Shown here: piece after piece, positions 19,399 through 28,785 of the stretch
How positions within the stretch are numbered: position 1 is the stretch's first letter
Layout of the letters: the number at the start of each line of letters is the position of its first letter
Notes under the pieces: model-generated
Seen by the model: the letters and a program-made list of their open reading frames with translations, nothing else
Told to the model about the DNA's origin: nothing
Database searches by the model: none
Translations under genes and position numbers: made by a program
Source: Sphingobacteriales bacterium
Lineage (GTDB): Bacteria > Bacteroidota > Bacteroidia > UKL13-3
DNA length: 64,000 bases
Direction: 5' to 3'
NCBI GenBank assembly: GCA_021298155.1
Contig: JAJTEN010000007.1
Span: forward strand, 54,932 to 118,931

Positions 19399-21450
19399 TT
19401 AAATATCTATTTCTGTTGATTCTTCTTGCTTTGGTTCAGCCAAGGTATGGCTTACACTATCTTCTATAATTTCAGCCTCTTGAATAGGCTCTTCAACTTT
19501 ATCATGCGGTCTTACTCCTAATATCTCAACTAAATCAGTTTGAAACAAAATTTCTTTCTTTAATAAAATTTGAGATAACTCTTCTAATTTATCTCGTTTA
19601 TCAAGTAAAAGTTGTTTCGTTTTCTGATAACATTCATCAATAATAGACCTTACTTCCTGATCAATCATTTCTGCGGTGCTTTCGCTATATGGCTTGGTAA
19701 AACCATACTCTTGGTTACTATCATTAAAGCTCACATTTCCTATTTTAGCATTCATCCCATAAATAGTAACCATGCCATATGCCATTTTTGTAATACGCTC
19801 TAAATCATTTTGAGCGCCAGTGCTTATTCTACCAAACACAATGTCTTCTGCAACCCTTCCACCTAATGTCATACACATCATGTTTTTCATTTGATCTGTG
19901 GTATATAAATATTGGTCTTTTGGCAAATATTGCGCATAACCTAATGCTGCAACACCTCTTGGAACAATACTTACCTTAACCAATGGATCTACTCCTTCTA
20001 AGAACCATCCTGCAATGGCATGTCCACTTTCATGGTAAGCGATAATCAATTTTTCCTCCGGAGAAATGATTTTATTTTTCTTTTCCAAACCGCCAATAAT
20101 TCTATCAACAGCATCTTGAAAATCTTGCATATCTACTGCAGTTTTATTGTTACGTGCCGCAATTAAAGCGGCTTCATTACATACATTTGCAATATCTGCA
20201 CCAGCAAAACCAGCAGTTTGTATAGATAATTTCATTGGATCTACACCTTCTGCAGTTTTTATTGGTTTTAAATGCACTTTAAATATCTCTTCTCTGCCAT
20301 TTAAATCGGGCCTATCTATAGAAATTTGTCTATCAAATCTACCTGGACGCAACAAGGCTGTATCAAGAATATCCGGACGATTGGTAGCTGCTAAAATAAT
20401 TACACCTAAATCGGTTGCAAAACCATCCATTTCGGTTAATAATTGATTTAAGGTATTCTCTCTTTCATCGTTTCCACCCTGAACCAAATTTTTCCCACGC
20501 GCCCTTCCAACTGCATCAATCTCATCAATAAAAATAATACAAGGTGCTTTTTCTTTGGCTTGTTTAAACAAATCTCTTACCCTGCTTGCGCCAACACCCA
20601 CAAACATCTCCACAAAATCTGAGCCTGATAAGGAGAAGAAAGGAACTCCAGCCTCGCCAGCAACTGCTTTTGCTAATAAGGTTTTACCCGTTCCTGGAGG
20701 TCCAACCAATAAGGCTCCTTTTGGAATTTTACCGCCAAGAGTGGTATACTTTTTAGGGTTTTTCAAGAAATCTACAATTTCCATTACCTCAACCTTAGCT
20801 TCATCTAAGCCAGCTACATCTTTAAAAGTAGTATTAACGTGTTGGTCTTTATCAAACAACTGCGCTCTGCTTTTGCCAATATTAAATATTTGACCTCCGC
20901 CACCACCGCCGCCGCCACCCATGCGACGCATCACAAACATCCACAATCCAATTAGTAAGGCAAATGGCAACAACCAACCAATAATATCGGCTAAATAATT
21001 ATGCTGTGTGGCTGTTTCAGCAATGAGTCGTTCATCTGCCGGGAAAGCCTCTTGACGCTTAGTTAAATCTGTTTCAAAACTTCCCACATCGCTAATTTCA
21101 AAGAAGTAATGCGGACCAGCATCGGTAGAGGCAAAAATACCTGTACGCGATTTTAAATCGCTATATTTTGCATTTTTAAGCGACTCTTTCTTGATGTAAA
21201 TATCTACCCTTTCCTTGTTCACAACCACAATCTTTTCTATGTCGTGAGAAGGAAGCATTTCGGTAAAAAACTTTGTTTTAGTGGTCTTTAAAGATACATC
21301 ATGCGGTGCAAACTGCATGGCCAAAAAGGTTACCACAATGATTCCATAAATCCAATAAAAATTGAACTTTGGTAAATTGTTTGGCTTTTTTGCTTTCTTG
21401 TTAAAAGGATCCTTTTGGGGCGCTGGGTTATTTGAATTATTTTCTGCCAT
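19399..21450 (-). CDS. ftsH: ATP-dependent zinc metalloprotease FtsH
   Basis: Membrane AAA+ protease that degrades damaged and regulatory membrane proteins. The 683-residue protein has two N-terminal membrane segments (about 28-47 and 158-175) around a periplasmic domain, then a run of nine glycines before the AAA module. Walker A is at 250-257 (GPPGTGKT), followed by the Walker [12 protein letters not shown] and the second-region-of-homology arginines. The zinc site HESGH is at 473-477. An acidic, glutamate-rich tail of about 35 residues follows the protease domain. Monocistronic with a strong terminator. The glycine linker is common in Bacteroidota FtsH. Confidence 0.97.
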   Translation of the reverse strand: MAENNSNNPAPQKDPFNKKAKKPNNLPKFNFYWIYGIIVVTFLAMQFAPHDVSLKTTKTKFFTEMLPSHDIEKIVVVNKERVDIYIKKESLKNAKYSDLKSRTGIFASTDAGPHYFFEISDVGSFETDLTKRQEAFPADERLIAETATQHNYLADIIGWLLPFALLIGLWMFVMRRMGGGGGGGGGQIFNIGKSRAQLFDKDQHVNTTFKDVAGLDEAKVEVMEIVDFLKNPKKYTTLGGKIPKGALLVGPPGTGKTLLAKAVAGEAGVPFFSLSGSDFVEMFVGVGASRVRDLFKQAKEKAPCIIFIDEIDAVGRARGKNLVQGGNDERENTLNQLLTEMDGFATDLGVIILAATNRPDILDTALLRPGRFDRQISIDRPDLNGREEIFKVHLKPIKTAEGVDPMKLSIQTAGFAGADIANVCNEAALIAARNNKTAVDMQDFQDAVDRIIGGLEKKNKIISPEEKLIIAYHESGHAIAGWFLEGVDPLVKVSIVPRGVAALGYAQYLPKDQYLYTTDQMKNMMCMTLGGRVAEDIVFGRISTGAQNDLERITKMAYGMVTIYGMNAKIGNVSFNDSNQEYGFTKPYSESTAEMIDQEVRSIIDECYQKTKQLLLDKRDKLEELSQILLKKEILFQTDLVEILGVRPHDKVEEPIQEAEIIEDSVSHTLAEPKQEESTEIDI

Positions 21451-21514
21451 GTGTTTGTATTTGATGCAAGATTATTGCTGCTAAATTGAAAATTCTTTTT
21501 TAATTATTTCGCAT

Positions 21515-22021
21515 TTATTTGGTCTGAACCAAAAATTTTAATTGAGGTGCCATCCAAAAGTCAGACAATTTAACAAAGCCTTTGTTTAAAAATTCACCTA
21601 AATTTGTAACTACAGGATTCCATACCAAGGTATTTTCATTGATAGTACCCTCATCAAGAGCCGCCTGTAAGTTTTGCTTGTTGTAGGTTTCTATATTATC
21701 TCCAGATTGAACCAATAGAATCATACGGTCAAAAAATTGAATCTGCAATTGTTCTCCCAATTCTTTTATTAGTTTTACTGATTTATCTATGCCACAGCCG
21801 CTAACACTATACTGTGTTTCGTCTAAGGCCAACACAATTATTTGCTTATGTAAAACTAATCCTTTGGCTTTCATAGGCATTTCATGGGCAGTCCAAGTTT
21901 GGGTAAAGGCATCTAAACGAGATTGAATCACTAAAACCTCTTCAGCACGTAAGGCCCGATTGGCTGCATAAACCCAAAGTTTTGATGCTGGCGAAAACTC
22001 GGAAAAAATTTGTGTTATCAT
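21515..22021 (-). CDS. Conserved protein of unknown function
   Basis: The start is placed at 22021 (MITQIFSEF), giving 168 residues; seven more residues are possible upstream. It resembles a Bacteroidota family often labelled ABC transporter ATPase in databases, but no Walker A, signature or Walker B motif is visible, so that label is not supported. It is a soluble, mixed alpha/beta protein with no signal peptide. The segment ALDETQYSVSGCGIDKSVKLI, with a lone SGCG turn, and the DRMILL strand are its most distinctive parts. It is divergent from the geranylgeranyl-reductase-like gene, with a dyad between them. Confidence 0.65.
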   Translation of the reverse strand: MITQIFSEFSPASKLWVYAANRALRAEEVLVIQSRLDAFTQTWTAHEMPMKAKGLVLHKQIIVLALDETQYSVSGCGIDKSVKLIKELGEQLQIQFFDRMILLVQSGDNIETYNKQNLQAALDEGTINENTLVWNPVVTNLGEFLNKGFVKLSDFWMAPQLKFLVQTK

Positions 22022-22096
22022 GTACGGAAACGAAAATACCAAAAATTAAGCCATTGCCAGTTTGTCAGAATCATTTTTTAAAAAAAAGTGCCTGTA

Positions 22097-22114
22097 TTTT
22101 GGTGTTTACCAAAA
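22097..22114. promoter_or_regulatory. Inverted repeat in a divergent intergenic region
   Basis: TTTTGGT-GTTT-ACCAAAA is a perfect 7-base dyad with a 4-base centre. It lies between two genes that point away from each other, so it is unlikely to be a terminator; an operator for one or both promoters is plausible. Function is inferred only. Confidence 0.3.
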
Positions 22115-22151
22115 AAATGGGTGGTTTCAGCCAATAATTTATAAAAAAACT

Positions 22152-22159
22152 TATTTTTG
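22152..22159 (+). promoter_or_regulatory. -7 promoter box for the flavoprotein gene
   Basis: TATTTTTG fits TAnnTTTG and lies 42 bases before the start at 22202. The dyad at 22097-22114 is about 38 bases upstream of the box. No TTG at the standard spacing was seen. Confidence 0.4.
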
Positions 22160-22201
22160 ACCAACTCAGGCTGATCCTAAAATGTCTGAAAAAATAAATT
22201 C

Positions 22202-23464
22202 ATGAGTGATTCACAACCTTCCATCGTAATTGTAGGAGCTGGTCCGGCCGGCTGCGCAACTTCCTTATTTCTGAGTAAATTAAAAATTCATCATACCATT
22301 ATAGATAAGGCCGTATTCCCAAGAGACAAGGTTTGTGGAGATGCATTAAGCGGAAAAGTGGTGTATGTATTAAAACAACTCGACGAAGAAATACTTACCT
22401 CTTTTGGCAATAATCCAAGCGAATTTCTGCCAAGTTGGGGTGTAAAATTTGTGGCACCCAATGGCAAAGGCATAGATATTCCGTTTAAGCAAAACAAAAC
22501 GGCCGATATGCGCCCGCCGGGTTTCATTAGTAAAAGAATGGATTTTGACAATGCCTTGTTTCAATTGTTGAATAGAGAATATGCAACGGTTCTGCAAGGT
22601 ACTGCGCTTAAAGAAGTGAATCAACATGCTACAGGCATAGATTTAGTTTGTGAGCAAGTGGGTGAAGGAGTCAAAAAAGCACTTACTTTTGAAAATGTAC
22701 AAATGGTAGTAGGTGCAGAAGGTGATAGGTCTATTATTGGAAAAAAACTAGCAGGCATACAAAAAGATAATATGCATTATTGCGCGGGTATTAGGGCCTA
22801 TTATAAAGGCGTGAAAGATCTTCACCCTGAAAATTACATAGAACTACACTTCTTGGAAGAAATGCTACCCGGTTATTTTTGGATATTCCCCATGGCAAAC
22901 GGCATGGCCAATGTGGGCGCGGGTATGTTAAGTGATACAGCTAGTAAAAAGAAAATTAACCTGCGCGAGGATATGTTGCGTGCTATTAAAAATAATCCTA
23001 CCATTAAAGATAGGTTTGCTGGAGCAGAATTGGAAGGTAAAATAGAAGGTTGGGGATTGCCTTTGGGTTCAAAACAAAGACCTTTAAGCGGCAATAATTT
23101 TTTGCTAACGGGCGATGCTGGAAGCCTCATTGATCCATTTACGGGAGAAGGCATTGGCAATGCACTTTATAGCGGCATGTTAGCCGCAGCGCATATAGAA
23201 CAATGCCTTAAACAAAATAACTTTTCGGCTGCACATAACAAAGCTTACGATACGGCTTTCTACGACAGACAATGGGATGAATTAAAATTAAGTCATACCA
23301 TGCAAAAACTTTGTAAATACCCTTGGCTATTCAACTTGGTGGTAAACAAAGCCCATAAAAATAAAACCTTACGCGAAACCATCAGCTGCATGTTCGAAGA
23401 CCTAGACATGCGCGCCAAATTGCGCAATCCGCTATTTTATTTTAAATTATTAGTGAATGATTAG
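22202..23464 (+). CDS. Geranylgeranyl reductase-family FAD oxidoreductase
   Basis: A 420-residue flavoprotein. The FAD-binding motif GAGPAGCA begins at residue 11, followed by FPRDKVCGDALSG (the conserved PxxKxCG region of the family) and the second FAD motif LTGDAGSLIDPFTGEGIGNAL. Family members reduce isoprenoid chains or act on related hydrophobic substrates; in Bacteroidota the substrate is generally unknown, and saturation of menaquinone or carotenoid tails is only a guess. No membrane helix is evident. It is followed by a strong hairpin shared with the convergent TPR gene. Confidence 0.85.
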   Translation: MSDSQPSIVIVGAGPAGCATSLFLSKLKIHHTIIDKAVFPRDKVCGDALSGKVVYVLKQLDEEILTSFGNNPSEFLPSWGVKFVAPNGKGIDIPFKQNKTADMRPPGFISKRMDFDNALFQLLNREYATVLQGTALKEVNQHATGIDLVCEQVGEGVKKALTFENVQMVVGAEGDRSIIGKKLAGIQKDNMHYCAGIRAYYKGVKDLHPENYIELHFLEEMLPGYFWIFPMANGMANVGAGMLSDTASKKKINLREDMLRAIKNNPTIKDRFAGAELEGKIEGWGLPLGSKQRPLSGNNFLLTGDAGSLIDPFTGEGIGNALYSGMLAAAHIEQCLKQNNFSAAHNKAYDTAFYDRQWDELKLSHTMQKLCKYPWLFNLVVNKAHKNKTLRETISCMFEDLDMRAKLRNPLFYFKLLVND

Positions 23465-23483
23465 GAATACTTTTGAAGAATTT

Positions 23484-23522
23484 AAAATTACGAATGCACA
23501 ATTGTTTTCCATTCGTAATTTT
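23484..23522. terminator. Terminator hairpin between convergent genes
   Basis: Perfect 13-base arms 23484-23496 and 23510-23522 (AAAATTACGAATG with its complement) surround a 13-base loop. The plus-strand arm runs into a T tract, so it best serves the flavoprotein gene; on the other strand the T run is weaker but usable. Confidence 0.75.
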
Positions 23523-23532
23523 TATTCTACTC

Positions 23533-24137
23533 TTACTGTCTTCCACCTTGAATGAGTCGCATATAGTTTTGTTGGGCTGCAATAAAATCAGGGAACTCTT
23601 TTAAGGCCAGTTCAAAATTCTTTTTAGCTCCCATTAAATCTTTGTTTTGTGCCGACATATACGCTTTTACATTGTATACTGCTGCGCGTAATGGAACCAT
23701 TTGCTTTTCAGTTTCTGATAACATAAAGTCTACACTGTCTTTATTATTTATCATCTTCTCTTCTAGCATTTTTACTGAAGCAGAAGCGCCTTTATTATCT
23801 CCTGCCGCCACCTGTATCGTTGCCACTTGATATAAGTATGTAATTTTTCCTGTGCTCGCATATAACTTATTGTAGAAATCTAATAACTCCATTCCCTTGC
23901 CTGCTTCTTGTAAACACAATGCCTTTAATTGCAAGAACTTTTCATCATTTGGTCTGCGGGTTAACACTTTATCTGTATAAACTTCTGTAGCAGCATAATT
24001 TCTTACCGATGCATATAATTCTGGTAGGGTATCAAGATACGGTTGACGGTTGCTTAATCAACAGCAGAAGTATTGTTGGAATTATTACAAGCAAACAAAA
24101 GGGTTATGGCTAAGCCAACGAATAATTTTTGAATCAT
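23533..24137 (-). pseudogene. TPR lipoprotein gene interrupted by a one-base frameshift
   Basis: From the ATG at 24137 the sequence reads a lipoprotein signal peptide (MIQKLFVGLAITLLFACNN, lipobox LFAC) and stops at TAA 24056-24054 after 27 codons. The remaining gene continues in the -1 frame from about 24055 to 23533, with coding-quality sequence starting LSNRQPYLDTLPELY. Restoring one T to the TT at that point (GATTAAGC to GATTTAAGC) joins both parts into a single protein of about 201 residues. The body contains TPR-like helices (about the last 140 residues). Either the gene is inactivated in this strain, or the assembly lost one base of a short T run, or expression uses programmed slippage. 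An internal GTG at 23967 could yield a signal-less fragment. Confidence 0.8.
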
Positions 24138-24333
24138 AATGAATGTATAAAATGGTTTGGCAAAATAGCGGAATAAATTCGAAAATATAACTACTAAGCA
24201 ACAAAGGAACGAAGAAAATAATCTTGGTTGCTTTGTATCTTGGTAGTTTGTTTTTTTAACTACTATGGAACAAAGAATAAATATCGAACACTAAATTTCC
24301 AATGTGGAAGGAACAAAAACTATGGTCTATGGT

Positions 24334-25359
24334 CTATCGACTTACAAGCCACGCCTTATATTGCCCCACACAATCCGCTACCGTTTTTTCTATAGGCGTA
24401 AAAGAAAAACCCACCTCACTCATAATTCTATTAGAACTATAATACGATTCGTTAAGTGCCGCCCGCGCTGTTTCTTTGGTGAGCGCCAAACCCTTTTTAT
24501 TAAATAAACGCACTACCGCCATCACACGCCAAGCAATTGCTGCCATAAAAGGAGTAACTTGTATATACGGCCGCTTTTTACCAAAGCCATCGGCAATCAT
24601 AAAAAATAAATCCCTAAAACGCACATTGGCTCCAACCAACACAAACCTGCGGTTTACAATGCCGGCATTTTCAATTTCTAAGAACGCACGCGCCACATCT
24701 TTTACATCTACATAGCCATTGGCACCCATGCTATACATGGGCATTCCCTTATAAATGGTTTGAACCAATGCATTAGAGCCTTTGCTAAAATCGCCCACCC
24801 CAATAATTACACCCGGATTAACAATAATAACCGATAGGCCTTCTTCTGCGCCACGCCACACTTCCATTTCTGCCTTATACTTGCTTATGGCGTAATTTGT
24901 ATTCAGCTTACTCGCCTCCCAAGCACTATTTTCATCCATGGTATTACCTGTTTTGGTTCGACCCAAAGAAGCGATAGAACTCACATAACTGAGGTGTTTA
25001 ACCCCATGAATTAAACATAAATTGACCACATTGGCAGTGCCCTCCACATTTACTTTCATAAGCAAATCTCTGTCGCTGGCATCAAAAGAAACTAGTGCCG
25101 CACAATGATAAACCCGAGAAACACCTATCAATGACTGAGCCAATGTGTCTATTTCTAATACATCGGCCTCCACCCAAACAAGCGCAGACAATGCATCTTT
25201 TGCGGCTTGGTCTGAACCAAAATAATGGCTAAAAATAAAGGTAAACTCCCGCATGTCAGAAGTTTTGCGCCTACAAGCGCGTACCTGTTTACCGGCCGCC
25301 AATAATTGGCAAACCAAATGTGAACCTAAAAAACCTGTTGCGCCTGTTACCAGTACCAT
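24334..25359 (-). CDS. NAD-dependent epimerase/dehydratase (DFR-like SDR)
   Basis: An extended short-chain dehydrogenase of about 341 residues. The start is placed at 25359 because MVLVTGATGFLGSHLV is the usual N-terminus; a methionine five codons upstream (25374) is possible. The Rossmann glycine motif is GATGFLG, and the catalytic pair lies in NYAISKYKAE (Tyr-x3-Lys). The V-x-P-G segment IVNPGVIIG is typical of the dihydroflavonol-reductase/3-beta-HSD branch. The substrate, probably a nucleotide sugar or hydroxy-lipid, is not determinable. Composition is more GC-rich than most neighbours, with many GCG/CGC triplets, but codons are otherwise ordinary. Confidence 0.85.
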   Translation of the reverse strand: MVLVTGATGFLGSHLVCQLLAAGKQVRACRRKTSDMREFTFIFSHYFGSDQAAKDALSALVWVEADVLEIDTLAQSLIGVSRVYHCAALVSFDASDRDLLMKVNVEGTANVVNLCLIHGVKHLSYVSSIASLGRTKTGNTMDENSAWEASKLNTNYAISKYKAEMEVWRGAEEGLSVIIVNPGVIIGVGDFSKGSNALVQTIYKGMPMYSMGANGYVDVKDVARAFLEIENAGIVNRRFVLVGANVRFRDLFFMIADGFGKKRPYIQVTPFMAAIAWRVMAVVRLFNKKGLALTKETARAALNESYYSSNRIMSEVGFSFTPIEKTVADCVGQYKAWLVSR

Positions 25360-25422
25360 TGTGGAAATGTGCATTAGTTGCCGCGCTAAATTAAGCAGTT
25401 TTGAAGAATATTTACCTACAAT

Positions 25423-26583
25423 ATGCTAAACCATTATATTACTCCGCTTTCTAAGCTCCAAATTCAATCGCTCAACCAAAGCAGTAGTCTTAAAACTTTG
25501 TTCCATTCTACCCAGTTTCTGGCCGAGCAAGAAATAAATTTGGAAGCCTATGATTTAGTTATTTTGGGGGTACAAGAAGATCGGTTCAGACCAACTTTTG
25601 AAGGATGTGCACAAGGTGCAGATGCGATTAGAAAGGAGCTGTATAAATTGGTTAAGCCACGAACAGAGCTGCGCATATTAGACCTAGGAAACATAGCAGC
25701 AGGGAATAGTTTAGCAGATACCTATTTTGCGCTTACACAATGCTTGGCTATTTTACACAAAGAAAAAAAGATAAGTTTGGTTTTAGGTGGCTCGCAAGAT
25801 TTAATGGCTGCCCAATATGCCAGTTTTAAAGGGCTGAACCCAAACATGCAATTGGTATTGGTTGATGCAAAAATGGACATGGAAATGCACAGCGATGCCA
25901 GTTTAAACAATTATTTACCGCGCATCATTGCCCACGAACCTGCCTATTTATTTAATATAACACAAGCAGCCTATCAAGGACATTTTGTGGAAGACGATAC
26001 CTATGATGCTTTTGAACGCATGAATTTTGATATGCTTCGGGTAGGGAGTTTGCGCGGAAATATGCAAGAAATTGAACCCTATTGTAGAAATGCCAACATG
26101 CTTGGCTTTAGTTTAAATGCCATTAAAGCAGCTGATGCACCCGCTCAAATGTATCCATCGCCCAATGGTTTAAGCGCCGAAGAAGCTTGTCAGCTTTGTA
26201 AATACGCAGGTATGAGCAACGACTTATTAAGTGCCGGATTATTTGATTACAATCCGCAATACGACAGAAATAACAGCAGCGCAGCCCTCATGGCACAAAT
26301 GGCTTGGTACTTTATGGAAGGCATTAGCAACAGAAGAAATGACTATCCAATAGCAGAAAGTAAAGATTATTTAATTTACCATACCACCAACAAACACATG
26401 AACACAGAACTTACTTTCTATAAAAGTGTGCTTAGCAACCGCTGGTGGATGGAAGTTCCATATCCGCATGAACGCAGCAAACATGAAGGAAAATTTTTGG
26501 TGCCTTGCAGCTACAAAGATTACCAAACCGCGCAAAACGATGAAATACCAGACAGGTGGATGAAAACCTATCAGAAATTGTAA
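25423..26583 (+). CDS. Arginase-fold protein lacking most metal ligands
   Basis: A 386-residue protein with the ureohydrolase fold, closest to formimidoylglutamase/arginase relatives of Bacteroidota. The metal-site motifs are recognisable but altered. The GGxHS/D motif reads LVLGGSQDLMAAQY (His to Gln), the DAHxD motif reads VDAKMDME (His to Lys, both Asp kept), and the SxDxD motif reads GFSLNAIKAADAP (both Asp lost). Four of the six canonical manganese ligands are therefore replaced, so hydrolysis by the known mechanism is unlikely. The C-terminal quarter, rich in Trp and Tyr, has no arginase counterpart I can identify. No T9SS gene is adjacent, although similar genes sit near gldK-type operons in some relatives (established for other species, not seen here). 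Confidence 0.8.
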   Translation: MLNHYITPLSKLQIQSLNQSSSLKTLFHSTQFLAEQEINLEAYDLVILGVQEDRFRPTFEGCAQGADAIRKELYKLVKPRTELRILDLGNIAAGNSLADTYFALTQCLAILHKEKKISLVLGGSQDLMAAQYASFKGLNPNMQLVLVDAKMDMEMHSDASLNNYLPRIIAHEPAYLFNITQAAYQGHFVEDDTYDAFERMNFDMLRVGSLRGNMQEIEPYCRNANMLGFSLNAIKAADAPAQMYPSPNGLSAEEACQLCKYAGMSNDLLSAGLFDYNPQYDRNNSSAALMAQMAWYFMEGISNRRNDYPIAESKDYLIYHTTNKHMNTELTFYKSVLSNRWWMEVPYPHERSKHEGKFLVPCSYKDYQTAQNDEIPDRWMKTYQKL

Positions 26584-26600
26584 ATATCTAAATTACTAGT

Positions 26601-27929
26601 GTGAATTTACCTATACTTAAACCGGCTGTATTTTGGTTCATCGCCATTTTATTCCATGCATTAGGCTTTGCTCAGGCCTTGCATAGCGGCAGTATTTACT
26701 TGGTAGATTCTATAGATTACCTGTCTCAAGCCTCAAACCTAAGTTCATATGGTAGCCTATATGCAGCTCCTTGGAATCTCCCTATTAAGCCAGATTATTT
26801 TAGCTTTCGTCCGCCCATATACGGTATGCTTATTTGTTGTATCAAAAGCTTGTTTCAAACAGATTATGCTATCTTATTTATTCAATCAATCATAAGCCTT
26901 AGCACCATTTGGGGAGTACTCAAGTTTAGCCAAGAACTCAGACTGAACGAGGGAATTTGCCGCTTAATTGTGCTCATTTTATTAGTAATCTATCCATCAC
27001 AAATTATTCATTGCAACTTTGTAATGAGCGATATTTTGTTTCAAAGTTTATTGTTTTGGTCGCTTTACTTTACCTACAGGTTGTGGACCCAAAAGCAATT
27101 AAAAGATAGCCTATTGGCAGTGCTCTTTTTTGCCCTAGCCATGCTAACCAAACCCGTAGCTTTCTTATTGGGAATAAGTGTTGCTGGCATGCTCTTGTTT
27201 ATATTTATCAAACAAAAACGCATACAACTCTTGCTTCCTTTTTTGTTGCTGCCGCTCATATATCATTTATATGCCAGCTATAATAAACAAGTAACAGGCT
27301 ACTACCATTATTCATCGGTTACACCCATTTTTGTTTTAAAGTACATGGCCAAATATACCAATGCGCAAATCCATGGGGAAACTTACGCAGATGAGGCACA
27401 AGATAGCATAATGCAATTTGCCAATGCGGCCAAAACCTACCAAGAAAGGTATGAATTAATGAACCAAGCTGGTAAAGAAATAATTAGCCAACATCCTGCT
27501 TTTTTTATTTGGTTTAATGTAAAAGGTTGGGTTGCATTTATGCTCGATCCAGGCAGATTTGAATGGGTGCATTTTTTAAACATAAACGAGGGCAATTACC
27601 TGGGCTTATACCATGTAATAAATACACAGGGTTTCTTAAATGGAATAATCCATTTTGCAAGCAATGCACCTATTGTTTTAATTAGTATATTACTTATTTG
27701 TCTATTAACTAATATAGGAATTAGTCTCTGCTTTATTCATTTTTTAGGGAATAAAAAAGTACCAATGGCGCTCAAAATTTGTGTGTTTATTTTCATTAGC
27801 TACATCGTTGTGTCAACAGGTGTTTTGGGCTTATCTAGATATAGAGTAGCAGTAGCTCCTATGTTATGGTTGAGTGTTATGTATGGCATAAGTTATTTCA
27901 TCAAAAATAATGAGCATGCACATTCATAA
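26601..27929 (+). CDS. Membrane protein, probable GT-C glycosyltransferase
   Basis: A 442-residue membrane protein with about ten to twelve hydrophobic segments. The start is GTG at 26601: an in-frame stop lies 10 bases upstream, and the next methionine would lose the first helix. The first extracytoplasmic loop carries DSIDYLSQA, in the position of the acidic catalytic motif of PMT/ArnT-type GT-C enzymes, and the later segment MLTKPVAFLLG matches the usual TRP/TKP helix start in that class. Such enzymes transfer sugars from polyprenyl-phosphate donors. Identification is by architecture only. It overlaps the next gene by 20 bases. Confidence 0.65.
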   Translation: MNLPILKPAVFWFIAILFHALGFAQALHSGSIYLVDSIDYLSQASNLSSYGSLYAAPWNLPIKPDYFSFRPPIYGMLICCIKSLFQTDYAILFIQSIISLSTIWGVLKFSQELRLNEGICRLIVLILLVIYPSQIIHCNFVMSDILFQSLLFWSLYFTYRLWTQKQLKDSLLAVLFFALAMLTKPVAFLLGISVAGMLLFIFIKQKRIQLLLPFLLLPLIYHLYASYNKQVTGYYHYSSVTPIFVLKYMAKYTNAQIHGETYADEAQDSIMQFANAAKTYQERYELMNQAGKEIISQHPAFFIWFNVKGWVAFMLDPGRFEWVHFLNINEGNYLGLYHVINTQGFLNGIIHFASNAPIVLISILLICLLTNIGISLCFIHFLGNKKVPMALKICVFIFISYIVVSTGVLGLSRYRVAVAPMLWLSVMYGISYFIKNNEHAHS

Positions 27930-28785
27930 ACCCTATGCACCGCTAGAAGCACTTGAATTAGACCTTTTTACTCAAAAAAACATTCAAGTTTCTTTGAAGA
28001 GAGAAGATTATTCGCATCCATTTATCTCTGGAAACAAATGGCGAAAATTAAAATATCATCTATTACAAGCCGAACAAGAGAATAAAAAATTACTGGTAAC
28101 TTTTGGTGGTACATATAGTAATCATTTATTAGCCACAGCAGCAGCGGCAGCAAAATATAATTTCAAAAGTTTCGGGTTTGTACGTGGTGAAGAAGTGGAG
28201 AATCATGTGCTCAAATTGTGCCAGTTATTTGGCATGCAAATTCAATTTGTAGATAGAACAGCATATCAACAGAAAGAAATACTCTTTCAACGCTATTTTA
28301 GTTCTGATCCAACTGCGTTTTTTATTCCAGAAGGGGGCAGCGGAAATTTGGGCGAGATGGGTGTTTCAGAAATTATGCAAGAAAGTGATATGCAAAATTT
28401 TGATGTGCTATTTGCATCGGTTGGAACAGGTGGCACACTAAAGGGCCTAATTAAAGGCATTCAGGATAACAACCTTTCTACAAAGGCACACGGAATTGTT
28501 GTTTTAAAAGGGGCTGAAAATATGTTGCAAGAATATGCCCATTTTAAGCAAGATTCATTTCAATTACATTTTCAATTTCATGGCGGAGGATACGCTAAAT
28601 ATACGACAGAATTACAGCAATTTCAACACAAATTTGCCTCGCAAACAGGGATCTTACTTGATCTAGTTTACGAGGCAAAACTTATTTGGGCATTAATAAA
28701 ACTGGTTGAATCAGATTACTTTTTACCCGGAACCAACATTTGTGCACTCCATAATGGAGGCAATATTGGTATTTTATCTAGTTAG
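27910..28785 (+). CDS. PLP-dependent ACC deaminase/D-cysteine desulfhydrase family
   Basis: A 291-residue fold-type II pyridoxal-phosphate enzyme. The cofactor lysine lies in SGNKWRKL near residue 42, the phosphate-binding and substrate segment is TFGGTYSNHLLA, and the glycine loop SVGTGGTLKG follows. Family members cleave D-cysteine or 1-aminocyclopropane-1-carboxylate; the Bacteroidota versions are shorter than the 325-340 of the well-studied enzymes and their substrate is uncertain. It starts 20 bases inside the preceding membrane-protein gene, so it may be translationally coupled. It ends with a 12-base convergent overlap with the isomerase gene. Confidence 0.82.
   Translation: MSMHIHKPYAPLEALELDLFTQKNIQVSLKREDYSHPFISGNKWRKLKYHLLQAEQENKKLLVTFGGTYSNHLLATAAAAAKYNFKSFGFVRGEEVENHVLKLCQLFGMQIQFVDRTAYQQKEILFQRYFSSDPTAFFIPEGGSGNLGEMGVSEIMQESDMQNFDVLFASVGTGGTLKGLIKGIQDNNLSTKAHGIVVLKGAENMLQEYAHFKQDSFQLHFQFHGGGYAKYTTELQQFQHKFASQTGILLDLVYEAKLIWALIKLVESDYFLPGTNICALHNGGNIGILSS

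Noticed and set aside
20900..20935. Short GGC/GGT-type repeat resembling a simple sequence repeat
   Set aside because: It encodes the nine-glycine linker of FtsH with mixed codons and is not a slippage-prone perfect repeat.
24138..24333. Possible small gene or RNA in the gap after the frameshifted lipoprotein gene
   Set aside because: No cloverleaf, hairpin with T run or coding-like frame was seen; it is AT-rich intergenic sequence.
24334..25359. Epimerase gene as a recent transfer because of its higher GC look
   Set aside because: The difference is mild and similar to the neighbouring arginase-fold gene, with no mobile element nearby.
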